From Eunapius fragilis (lineage: Eukaryota > Porifera > Demospongiae > Spongillida > Spongillidae): a stretch of 64,000 nt of DNA. A model generated the notes under the pieces. The model made no database searches and had not been told where the DNA came from. It saw only the letters and a list, made by a program, of their open reading frames with translations. Positions 10,935-20,738 of the stretch are shown here, one piece after another (positions within the stretch are counted from its first letter, which is position 1; each line of letters starts with the position of its first letter). The stretch spans positions 6,092,970-6,156,969 of the forward strand of contig OY811977.1 in NCBI GenBank assembly GCA_963681505.1. Direction: 5' to 3'. A program made the position numbers and the translations under genes.

Positions 10935-11110
10935 TCTGATGTGGTGGACAACACATCCAGCTGCATACACACGTTACTGCTCTGGCTCGCAAGTACCTTA
11001 CCATTATGTCAGCCTCATCGGCATCATCCGAGCGTGTTTTCTCAACCACAAAGAACATACAGCAGAGAAAATATGGCGGATTTTGCCCTGCCATCTGCAT
11101 CAAGTCTTAT
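10935..11110 (+). pseudogene. hAT transposase C-terminal dimerisation region, frameshifted
   Basis: One frame reads WWTTHPAAYTRY. After a one-base shift the next continues ALARKYLTI, then SASSASSERVFSTTKNI. This is the diagnostic hAT C-terminal dimerisation signature (WW..H...YP.L..LAR.yL.i.aSSa.SERvFS). The frameshift between the two halves and the lack of an open frame back to the TTDG fragment mark it as a pseudogene on the plus strand, consistent with the fragment at 8981-9095. Confidence 0.88.
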
Positions 11111-11432
11111 TTTTACGACACAATCGTGCAATTTTGTCAGACTTATGAGTCCTTTTGTAAGTCACAAATTTCCTGTAATTGAATTACAACTTCATCATAA
11201 GAGATCAATATGAACAAAACTCGTTTATTTCTTATACGCAGTGAGCGCGTGAACTTTGAATGGTTCAAAGAAGCCATTTTTACAGCATTATACATCTGTT
11301 TACAACAAATACGGTAGCAGTGCAATCATTATAAGCATACTGCTTAGTGTTCACTAGGCAAATTCCCAACACTGCTATTACTGCCCTATGGAGCCATTTT
11401 TGATTAGATCGTCGATTATAGGCTCGTGTATC

Positions 11433-12148
11433 CAGTGGCGTGGTGGCCAGGGGGGGCCTGGGGACCCAGGCCCCCCCTGCGGAGCCAAAATGATGGGGCG
11501 CCGTAATACTAGGGGGCGCCAATAAAACATCATTATCTTATTAAATAAGGACGTGACGTCATAATTATCGCCACACCGCACTGAATTGAATACAATTGTG
11601 TTCAGAGGCGTATTTAGGGGGGGCTCAGGCACCCCCTCCGTCTCAAGAATGTTCGTGGTTGCCAAAAATTTCGCGCGCGCAAGCTTTTCAGCACCCTCCT
11701 CCAGCACATTTTAGATACGCGCTTGTATTGGGCCAGACCAATAGCACCCCCCCCCCCCCCCCCCCCCGCTTTTCGTACCGGGCCAGAAACCGACAGCACC
11801 CCCTCCCCCCCCCCCCCCCGCTTTTCGTCCAGGGCCAGAAACCGACAGCACCCCCCCCCCGCTTTTCGTACCGGGCCAGAAGCCGACAGCACCCCCCCCC
11901 CCCCCCCCCCCCCCCGCTTTTCGTACCGGGCCAGAAACCGACAGCACCCCCCCCCCCCCCGCTTTTCGTATCGGGCCTGAGCTTAAGCACCCCCCTCGCT
12001 GAAATCCTGGATACGCCACTAGCGTTGATTTGCTGCTTGCGGAAAGTGTTACATGTAAACGCTAGGAAGCGAGGTGGGGGGGGGGGGGAGGGGGGGGCGC
12101 ATCACATATTGAGGCCCCCCCAGCCATGAAATAGCCACCACGCCACTG
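11433..12148. mobile_element. Non-autonomous hAT-type element with poly-C minisatellite core
   Basis: Ends CAGTGGCGTGGTGGC and GCCACCACGCCACTG are inverted repeats. A perfect 8-bp target duplication CGTGTATC flanks it (11425-11432 and 12149-12156). A second pair of GGCGTAT-type ends (near 11605 and 12014) suggests one element nested in another. The core is the C-run minisatellite at 11739-11998. No transposase is encoded; the Pro-rich and Gly-rich frames are translations of the repeat. Confidence 0.88.
11739..11998. repeat. Poly-C / gcttttcgtaccgggcc minisatellite
   Basis: About five units of (C)9-24 followed by gcttttcgtaccgggccag and aaaccgacagca. The unique part of the unit is well conserved while the C run varies in length. 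A related array occurs at 39790-39975. Confidence 0.9.
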
Positions 12149-12366
12149 CGTGTATCGACGATTTAATCAGCTATGAATATTCGTCGATATAGTGACTCGA
12201 CGCTGCATACTAATTGCGATAAATTAATTCGTAATCGACAATATAATTAGAATCGCGGCAACACTGATCACGTGGACCTATTACAGCTTAGTTCCAGATA
12301 ATTTTGACACGTCACGATTCAATCAAACTGAAATCTTATTGGTGCTTCAATGGCTTAGTTTATCTA

Positions 12367-12478
12367 TACAAGTAAATAAAAAAATTCCCTCTGCGAAAGT
12401 TGGTGGGATATAGGTTTTGCAGGCAAATAGTATACTGGTGTAAAAGGCAAGGAAACAAGTTTTATCAGAAGGGAAAAT
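12367..12478. mobile_element. Single arm of the hairpin MITE family
   Basis: The sequence from agtaaataaaaa to agaagggaaaat matches one arm of the element at 9767-10063 (shared ggttttgcaggcaa, caaggaaacaagttt). It sits exactly where the gene of unit 0 should be, between the promoter segment and the 3' unit sequence, so a rearrangement removed the exons. Confidence 0.8.
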
Positions 12479-12593
12479 CCAGATTATAATTTCGAACTCG
12501 CACAATGAGTGTGGGGCTTGACATTCTTCTGTGGTTGGAAAGCTCACGTCCTGCAACGTTGGCGTCCGCGTCCTCCGAATGACTCAGTTCAAC

Positions 12594-13054
12594 CAGGGAT
12601 ATTAAATACATGGATTGGAAACGAGGCTGATATACGGCTGAATTACGGTATTCCTAATATCCATCCGTGTTGCGATTAAGTGCTATTCTTATAGTCGCGA
12701 AATCGCAGAAACAAAAAGCTACATTCGGTAAGTTGGCTTCTTTCTAATTAAGAGGCAGGTTTTACTAATGGGATCAGTCAAGCTTTACGTTTGAGCGCAA
12801 TGCATAAGCCTGTTAAAGCGTATGGATCGCTTAAGCTTCGAGTAACTAAATCTCCTGAACAACTTACCGTACAACAGATCTGAAAACTTTGAACTACACC
12901 CCTGAAACCCGTCCACTGGGATCAGCATCCATGTCATACTCGTCCGAGTCAACAGCAGCCATCCAATTCAGAATCCATGTAGGCGCAACACGGATGGTTT
13001 TCCGGTACACGTAGATTACGGAACCGTTTCCAATCCATGTATTTAATATCACTG
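12594..13054. mobile_element. 461-bp hAT-like MITE
   Basis: Inverted ends CAGGGATATTAAATACATGG and CCATGTATTTAATATCACTG. The direct flank GTTCAAC is present at 12587-12593 and 13055-13061. The uninterrupted site in other units reads cagttcaacaacatg. No coding capacity. Confidence 0.88.
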
Positions 13055-13712
13055 GTTCAACAACATGTAGAGTGTTCGTTTGGTAGAATGCATTGTTTCC
13101 TTGCGTAGTAGACCATGCACAATAGCGTTTCATTCCTATATACCACCAACTTTGCCGTAGAGGTAATTAAAAAAAAAAAACACCTTTGCCTTAAATTAGT
13201 CTGTGCAATGAAGCATATGTTGTAGTATGTGTACGTATTTATGTATTTAGCGCACGCACAGTTGGATTCATTAAGTTAGTGCTTGTCTTGCAACAAGTCT
13301 ATATTGGTTTTCGTACCATGAAATCAGAAAAAGTAAAGAACGAATTCGTGTCCCACCCTGCGGTAATGATGATGGCCTAACTGGATAGTCTCGAGTGGTC
13401 GTTCCGATCCAACAGTGACCATGCACTGTTAGGCACTTTAATGAGTGATGAGATGCAAATGAGTTACAATGGAGTTACTGTGTGCAGTAACTTGCGGATG
13501 TTCTAAGAAGCTCTGGGTGTGTGCTGGCAGCTGTAGTTTAAGTTCTGGGTGGTGAAATTTCATTATATAATTATTAAGGCCACGTTCTTAGTTAATGAAA
13601 GACTATTCCTTTAATGCTCAAGGTTTCTTTGTGCTCGATATATATTAAGTTATAGGTGTTAATGAACGTCTTTCCACTTCTGGATAAAGGATAAGATATC
13701 ACATCAAACTTC

Positions 13713-15655
13713 TGTGATTATCACGTGGACCTATTGGGTTTAGTTCCAGTGAATTTTGACACGTCATGATTCAATCAAATGAAATCTTATTGGTGCTTTA
13801 ATGGCTTAGTTTATCTATATATGAGTCATCCAATATGTACAGAGCCATCAAAACCGACTGCTATTTAACCTTTTGTCTAAAGACTTGCAAAGTTGTAAAA
13901 AAAAAAAAGGCTAACTACAGTACGGCGTATGCTTGCATTCCGGTTTTAATTTTTGCTTCTATCTAAATAGCTTTCAACATTACGTACACCAATAACTGCA
14001 TCATGCAAGCCAACGTCACAGATCAGAATGTTGTTAACGGAAAATGGATCAGTAACCTCGGTTCTCCTGTAGCCAGCAGTGGTGGTCAGACCTCTGGCAC
14101 GGTAATATAGTTTCTATTAAATACTTCTGAACAGCTATCAGGTCAACAAGTGGAGGGAAGTTTTGTGGTGAAGTTTCTTGGAGGGTCACGATTTCTTGCC
14201 AAGTTCAAGATAGCTATGGACGGGACGGTTACTCTCAGCTCCGATCCACCCTCGGCCAATGGTGTCAAAATGTACATGCACTATCGCATTGCAGGCAACA
14301 CTGTCTCCGTCAATTTTGATAGTAATATGCAGTAACCATGAAGACATTGAACATGTTGAAGTTGTACACAATGGCATTTAACGCTATATTAGCTGAGAAG
14401 AAATTTGATACATTAACATTTGCGTTCAGATTAATAATATCGTGAGTGCAAGTAAGGTTGTCATTGGCTCGAATTAAAATATAATAGCCTATACTACACT
14501 AATAAATACTGCATACTGGAAACTGCCAGTTCATCGCAGAAATAGGGCTATCTGCCAAAGAGCATGCGGAAAATAACTGCATGTATTACCGTCCAAACTA
14601 GCCAGACACAATTGTAAAATTCATTGAAATTTGCTATGCATGTATCTTATGCACTTGTTAGTGCTTAAGTTATAACTGGTAGCCAGTAGTAATCCGTAGA
14701 ATCATAAGTAGGAATGTAACTTTTATAACAAATGGCTACAGCCTATAGCATCTGGGAACACATTTGCAATTTTAATTTCGAACACGCACATTGAGTGTGG
14801 GGCTTGACATTCTTCTGTGGGTGGAAAGCTCACGTCCCGCAACGTTGGCGTCCGCGTCCTCGGGATGACTCAGTTCAACAACATGTGGAGTGTTCGTTTG
14901 GATGAACGCATTGTTTCCATGCGTAGTAGACCATGCACAATAGCGTTTCATTCCTATACACCACCAACTTAGACGTAGAGGTAATTACATTGTGTATGAA
15001 AAAACCTTGCCTTATATTAGTCTGGACATGAAGTATATGTTGTTGTATGTGTACGTATTTATGTATTTAGCGCACGAGCAGTTGGATTCATTAAGTAAGT
15101 ACTTGCCTTGCAATAAGACTATATTGGTTTTCGTACCATGAAATCACGAAAAGTAAAGAACGAATTCGTGTCCCACCCTGCGGTAGAGATGATGGCTTAA
15201 CTGGATAGTCTCCAGTGGTTGTTCCGATCCAACAGCGACCACACATTATTAAGCACTTGAATGAGTGATGAGATGCAAATGAGTTACAAGGGAGTTACTG
15301 TGTGTAGTAACTTGCGGACGTCCTCAGAAGCTCTGGGTGTGTGCTGGCAGCTGTAGTTTAAGTGCTGGGTGGTGAAATTTCGTTATATAATTATTAAGGC
15401 CACGTTTTTAATTGATGAAAGTCTATTCCTTTAATGCTCAGGGTTTCTTTGTGTTTTTTTTCCATTTTAAGATACTGGTGTTATTGAACGTCTTTCCTCT
15501 TCTCGAGAAAGGATAAGATATCACATCAAAGTGTGTCTGTGATGTACGTATAACCATTATAAATGTGTCATGTAGATAAAAAGAATTGATCTCTGATATC
15601 GAATCTTCTCATCCGAATCTTAATCCGTGATCACCTGCAATTAATACAAATGCAG
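13713..15655 (+). repeat. Tandem unit 1 (upstream third deleted)
   Basis: The unit starts in the promoter segment (ttctgtgattatcacgtgg), directly joined to the end of unit 0. The roughly 750-bp upstream block found in other units is absent. It is more diverged from units 2-4 than these are from each other. Confidence 0.85.
13907..14335 (+). pseudogene. Tandem-family gene copy A, start codon lost
   Basis: Same three-exon layout as the intact copies: exon 1 13907-13919, exon 2 13971-14101, exon 3 14135-14335. The position of ATG in the other copies reads AAG here because the preceding A run expanded to 12 bases. The donor after exon 1 (GTACGG) and the frame of exons 2 and 3 are intact. Intron 2 is only 33 bp (56 bp in other copies). 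An upstream ATG at 13835 is in frame through exon 1, but it lies about 20 bp after the TATA-like sequence and so is probably not in the mRNA. Residue differences from the other copies include a Cys and Met near the start of exon 2 and an Asn before the final Met-Gln. Either a pseudogene or a copy with a different start. Confidence 0.7.
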
Positions 15656-16510
15656 CCTTCACAGTGTAGAGTAGGTTGGTTAGTTTGACAATGGTTACAT
15701 GTTATTTCTTATACTACTTGATATAAATGCTCTTTACAATTTAACAGGTAAATGCATGCTAGAGGACCAAAGAATTCCGAAGGGAGGGAAGGGAGGTGTG
15801 TTTGGAGGCTGAAGTGTTGGTTGGGGATTTGATAGACAGCGAGTCTATTGGAGGATTATGTCATGTGCTGTTATAATCAACATTTTTCAAATTGAGTGAG
15901 TGAGTATGTGACGTTTTCAGTATTAAAGCATACTGAAAATTGCATTGCATATAAATAAGTGATACATTCAATGGTATAATGACGTTGATCATTCCACCCA
16001 ACCTAGCTACTTGACCCCGTGAACAATGCATTGAGGAGCTCGTAGCGGATTCTGAAGCCAGAGCAATTAACGTATTTACATAAGCTATCTATGCTATGCG
16101 CATATCTATTTCTAGAATCAAGTATGTTAGTTCTGAGACCTGTTCAAGCCATATATTATTAAAATTGAACAAAACGCCATAACGTTGCCCAAGCACTGCG
16201 CTTTGCTGGCCTGCCAAATCTGGCTTTTGCCCATGCTCGCCCTACATGCACGTTTACCCGTGGAGTATGATGTCCAAGAACGAACGTGCACCTTTCCTTG
16301 GTATAATAATACAATGGTGATTACACCAGTGGCGTTGTGTATACGACTATCGAAGATATGATTTTGGCAACGTTTCAGCGCCGTATACTTATGATTTGCA
16401 TGACTTCTGTGATTATCACGTGGACCTATTGGGTTTAGTTCCAGTGAATTTTGACACGTCATGATTCAATCAAGTGAAATCTTATTGGTGCTTTAATGGC
16501 TTAGTTTATC

Positions 16511-16518
16511 TATATAAG
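16511..16518 (+). promoter_or_regulatory. TATA box of gene copy B
   Basis: TATATAAG, with an initiator-like CCATCAA about 30 bp downstream (around 16542) and the start codon at 16596. The same box is at 19356-19363 and 28641-28648 in the other intact copies. Confidence 0.7.
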
Positions 16519-16595
16519 AGTCATCCGATATGTACAGAGCCATCAAAACCGACTGCTATTAAACCTCTTGTCTAAAGACTGCAAAGTTGTAAAAA

Positions 16596-17061
16596 ATGGC
16601 TACCTACAGTATGGCTTATGCTTGCCTTCCTGCTTCATCACGTTGGTGCTAACTTTTGTTTCTATCTAAATAGCTGTCAACATTACCTACACCAATAACA
16701 GCATCACGCAGGCCAACATCACTGATCAGAATGTTGTTAACGGACAATGGATCAGTAACCTCGGTTCTCCTGTAGCCAGCAGTGGTGGTCAGACCTCTGG
16801 CACGGTAAGCAATGCATGCATGCTTGCGCAATATAGTTTCTATTAAATACTTCTGAACAGCTATCAGGTCAACAAGTGGAGGGAAGTTTTGTGGTGAAGT
16901 TTCTTGGAGGGTCACGATTTCTTGCCAAGTTCAAGATAGCTATGGACGGGACGGTTACTCTCAGCTCCGATCCACTCTCGGCCAATGGTGTAAAAATGGA
17001 TATGCACTATCGCATTGCAGGCAACACTGTCTCCGTCAATTTCGATAGTATTATGCAGTAA
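16596..17061 (+). CDS. Tandem-family gene copy B: small protein of unknown function (114 aa)
   Basis: I do not recognise the family. The model has exon 1 at 16596-16608 (13 nt; Kozak-like AAAAATGG), exon 2 at 16674-16804 and exon 3 at 16861-17061. Intron 1 (65 bp, GTATGG...TAG, branch-like tgctaac) is phase 1 and intron 2 (56 bp, GTAAGC...CAG) is phase 0. The protein is about 114 residues, with no signal peptide or membrane segment, no cysteine, and alternating hydrophobic and polar residues that suggest a beta-sandwich. Landmarks: MATYTVNITYTNN at the N-terminus, a Ser/Gly-rich linker (ASSGGQTSGT), then VEGSFVVKFLGGSRFLAKF and VNFDSIMQ at the end. The 13-nt first exon recurs in two diverged paralogues (near 23.9 and 25.3 kb), which supports the model. 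An ATTAAA-type polyadenylation signal lies about 145 bp after the stop. Cellular role unknown; transcript evidence is the missing support. Confidence 0.75.
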
Positions 17062-17724
17062 CCATGAAAACATTGAACATGTAGAAGTTGTACACAATGG
17101 CATTTAACGCTATATTATAATTAGCTGTGAAGAAATTTGATATATTAACATTTGCGTTCAGATTAATAATATCGTGAATATACGTAAGGGTGATCAAAGG
17201 CTCAAATTAAAATATAATAGCCTATACTACACTTATAAACACTGCATACTGCAAAAACGGCCAGTTCATCGCAGAAACGGGGCTATCTGCCAACGAGAGG
17301 TTAATGCATGCGGACTACAACTACATGTATTACCGTCCAAACTAGCCAGACACAATTGTAAAATTCATTGAAATTGGCTATGCATGTACCTTATGCACTT
17401 GTTAGTGCTTAATTTATAACTGGTAGCCAGTAGTAATACGTAGAGTCATAAGTAGGAATGTAATTTTTATAACAAATGGTTACAGCGTATATTCGAACGC
17501 CCACACTGAGTGTGGGGCTGGACATTCTTCTGTGGTTGGAAAGTTCACGTCCCGCAACGTTGGCGACCGCGTCCTCCGAATGACTCAGTTCAACAACATG
17601 TAGAGTGTTCGTTTGGATGAACGCATTGTTTCCATGCGTAGTAGACCATGCACAATAGCTTTTCATTCCCATATACCACCAACTTTGACGTTGATGTAAT
17701 TATAAAAACACCTTTGTCTTAAAT

Positions 17725-17893
17725 CACAGCAAAAAAAAGCGTCGAATCAATTCTTGATTTTCAATTGATTTGCCACTTACATTCTGGTACAAAATGTTTC
17801 CATACCTGGACAAACTGTTAACAATATGTACCAGAATGTAAGTGGCAAATCAATCGAAAATCAAGAAATGATTCTACACATTTTTTTGCTGTG
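17725..17893. mobile_element. 169-bp palindromic MITE present only in unit 2
   Basis: Ends CACAGCAAAAAA and TTTTTTTGCTGTG, with long inverted arms (gatttgccacttacattctg and its complement) around a loop of about 35 bp. AAT flanks both sides. Units 3 and 4 have the empty site cttaaattagtcgg, so insertion followed duplication. Confidence 0.9.
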
Positions 17894-19355
17894 AATTAGT
17901 CGGTGACATGATGTATATGTTGTTATATGTGTACGTATTTATGTATTTAGCACACGCGCAGGAGTTTGTGCTTGTCTTGCAACACGACTATATTGGTTTT
18001 CGTACCATGAGTAAAGAACGAAATCGTGTCCCACCCTGCGATAGAGATGATGGCTTAACAGTATAGTCTCGAGTGGTCGTTCCGATCCAACAGTGACCAC
18101 ACACTGTTAGGCACTTTAATGAGTGATGGGATGCAAATGAGTTACTGTGTGCAGTAACTTGCGGACGTTCTCAGAAGCTCTTGGTGTGTGCTGGCAGCTG
18201 TAGTTTAAGTGCTGGGTGGTGAAATTTCATTATATAATTATTAAGGCCACGTTTTTAATTGATGAAAGTCTATTCCTTTAATGCTTAGGGTTTCTTTGTG
18301 GTCGATACATATTAAGTTACAGGTGTTATTGAACGCCTTTCCTCTTCTCGAGAAAGGATAAGATATCACATCAAAGTGTGTCTGTGATGTACGTATAACC
18401 ATCATAAATGTGTTACTTAGATAAGAAGAATTGATCTCTGATATCGAATCTTCTCATCCGAATTTTAATCCGTGATCACCTGCAATTAATACAAATGCAG
18501 CCCTCACAGTGTAGAGTAGGTTGGTTAGTTTGACAATGGTTACATGTTATTTCTTATACTACTTGATATAAATGCTCTTTACAATTTAACAGGTAAATGC
18601 ATGCTAGAGGACCAAAGAATTCCGGAGGGAGGGAAGGGAGGTGTGTTTGGAGGCTGAAGTGTTGGTTGGGGATTTGATAGACAGCGAGTCTATTGGAGGA
18701 TTATGTCATGTGCTGTTATAATCAACATTTTTCAAATTGAGTGAGTGAGTATGTGACGTTTTCAGTATTAAAGCATACTGAAAATTGCATTGCATATAAA
18801 TAAGTGATACATTCAATGGTATAATGACGTTGATCATTCCACCCAACCTAGCTACTTGACCCCGTGAACAATGCATTGAGGAGCTCGTAGCGGATTCTGA
18901 AGCCAGAGCAATTAACGTATTTACATAAGCTATCTATGCTATGCGCATATCTATTTCTAGAATCAAGTATGTTAGTTCTGAGACCTGTTCAAGCCATATA
19001 TTATTAAAATTGAACAAAACGCCATAACGTTGCCCAAGCACCGCGCTTTACTGGCCTGCCAAATCTGGCTTTTGCCCATGCTCGCCCTACATGCACGTTT
19101 ACCCGTGGAGTATGATGTCCAAGAACGAACGTGCACCTTTCCTTGGTATAATAATATAATGGTGATTACACCAGTGGCGTTGTGTATACGACTATCGAAG
19201 ATATGATTTTGGCAACGTTTCAGCGCCGTATACTTATGATTTGCATGACTTCTGTGATTATCACGTGGACCTATTGGGTTTAGTTCCAGTGAATTTTGAC
19301 ACGTCATGATTCAATCAAGTGAAATCTTATTGGTGCTTTAATGGCTTAGTTTATC

Positions 19356-19363
19356 TATATAAG
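19356..19363 (+). promoter_or_regulatory. TATA box of gene copy C
   Basis: TATATAAG in the same context as in copy B, 85 bp before the start codon at 19441. Confidence 0.7.
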
Positions 19364-19440
19364 AGTCATCCGATATGTACAGAGCCATCAAAACCGACTG
19401 CTATTAAACCTCTTGTCTAAAGACTGCAAAGTTGTAAAAA

Positions 19441-19906
19441 ATGGCTACCTACAGTATGGCTTATGCTTGCCTTCCTGCTTCATCACGTTGGTGCTAACTT
19501 TTGTTTCTATCTAAATAGCTGTCAACATTACCTACACCAATAACAGCATCACGCAGGCCAACATCACTGATCAGAATGTTGTTAACGGACAATGGATCAG
19601 TAACCTCGGTTCTCCTGTAGCCAGCAGTGGTGGTCAGACCTCTGGCACGGTAAGCAATGCATGCATGCTTGCGCAATATAGTTTCTATTAAGTACTTCTG
19701 AACAGCTATCAGGTCAACAAGTGGAGGGAAGTTTTGTGGTGAAGTTTCTTGGAGGGTCACGATTTCTTGCCAAGTTCAAGATAGCTATGGACGGGACGGT
19801 TACTCTCAGCTCCGATCCACTCTCGGCCAATGGTGTAAAAATGGATATGAACTATCGCATTGCAGGCAACACTGTCTCCGTCAATTTCGATAGTATTATG
19901 CAGTAA
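19441..19906 (+). CDS. Tandem-family gene copy C (114 aa, unknown function)
   Basis: Exons at 19441-19453, 19519-19649 and 19706-19906, with the same phases and intron lengths as copy B. The only predicted residue change I noticed is Asn for His in MDM(N)YRIAG. Introns and flanks are as conserved as exons, which means a recent duplication or gene conversion rather than slow protein-level selection. Function unrecognised. Confidence 0.75.
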
Positions 19907-20738
19907 CCATGAAAACATTGAACATGTTGAAGTTGTACACAATGGCATTTAACGCTATATTATAATTAGCTGTGAAGAAATTTGATATATTAACATTTGC
20001 GTTCAGATTAATAATATCGTGAATATAAGTAAGGGTGATCAAGGGCTCAAATTAAAATATAATAGCGTATACTACACTTATAAACACTGCATACTGCAAA
20101 AACGGTCAGTTCATCGCAGAAACGGGGCTATCTGCCAACGAGAGGTTAATGCATGCGGACTACAACTACATGTATTACCGTCCCAACTAGCCAGACACAA
20201 TTGTAAAATTCATTGAAATTGGCTATGCATGTACCTTATGCACTTGTTAGTGCTTAATTTATAACTGGTAGCCAGTAGTAATACGTAGAGTCATAAGTAG
20301 GAATGTAATTTTTATAACAAATGGTTACAGCGTATATTCGAACGCCCACACTGAGTGTGGGGCTGGACATTCTTCTGTGGTTGGAAAGCTCACGTCCCGC
20401 AACGTTGGCGACCGCGTCCTCCGAATGACTCAGTTCAACAACATGTAGAGTGTTCGTTTGGATGAACGCATTGTTTCCATGCGTAGTAGACCATGCACAA
20501 TAGCTTTTCATTCCCCTACACCACCAACTTTGACGTTGATGTAATTATAAAAACACCTTTGTCTTAAATTAGTCGGTGACATGATGTATATGTTGTTATA
20601 TGTGTACGTATTTATGTATTTAGCACACGCGCAGGAGTTTGTGCTTGTCTTGCAACACGACTATATTGGTTTTCGTACCATGAGTAAAGAACGAAATCGT
20701 GTCCCACCCTGCGATAGAGATGATGGCTTAACAGTATA

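Larger units (their letters stand above)
8330..12266 (+). mobile_element. hAT-superfamily DNA transposon, decayed
   Basis: Terminal inverted repeats CAGTGTTGCCGCGAT at the left and ATCGCGGCAACACTG at the right. The 8-bp flanks are ATCAACTG (8322-8329) and ATCACGTG (12267-12274). The empty site in sister units reads attatcacgtggacc, so the right flank is the original and the left has two changes. Subterminal DNA is rich in short atcg-type motifs, as in many hAT elements. Two transposase fragments on the plus strand carry hAT signatures (separate entries). A hairpin MITE (9767-10063) and a second hAT-type MITE (11433-12148) are nested inside. No intact transposase frame remains. Confidence 0.9.
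2101..13712 (+). repeat. Tandem unit 0: oldest, gene-less, transposon-riddled copy
   Basis: Unit sequence starts near 2101 (gtttgacagtggttacat) and continues in four pieces: 2101-2747, 8251-8329, 12267-12366 and 12479-13712. The pieces match the intact units at about 15.7-18.5 kb but are more diverged. The gene exons are missing: after the promoter segment at 12267-12366 the sequence passes into a MITE arm and then into unit 3' sequence. Ty3/gypsy, hAT and a 461-bp MITE split the rest. Confidence 0.85.
15656..18500 (+). repeat. Tandem unit 2
   Basis: Complete unit with a period of 2845 bp to unit 3 (ttggttagtttgac at 15676 and 18521). Order: upstream block, promoter, three-exon gene, 3' block. 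It carries a private MITE at 17725-17893. Confidence 0.92.

Noticed and set aside
11596-12129. 177-codon Pro-rich frame on the plus strand and Gly-rich frames on the minus strand
   Set aside because: They run through the poly-C minisatellite inside a transposon and contain no recognisable domain.
13131-13180. cctatataccaccaactttg in the unit 3' block resembles the end of the hairpin MITE
   Set aside because: Similarity is short and the rest of the arm is absent; it is present in all units, so it is part of the unit.
16127-16462. 111-codon minus-strand frames repeated in units 2, 3 and 4
   Set aside because: They recur only because the units are near-identical; they run antisense through the promoter region and have no domain.
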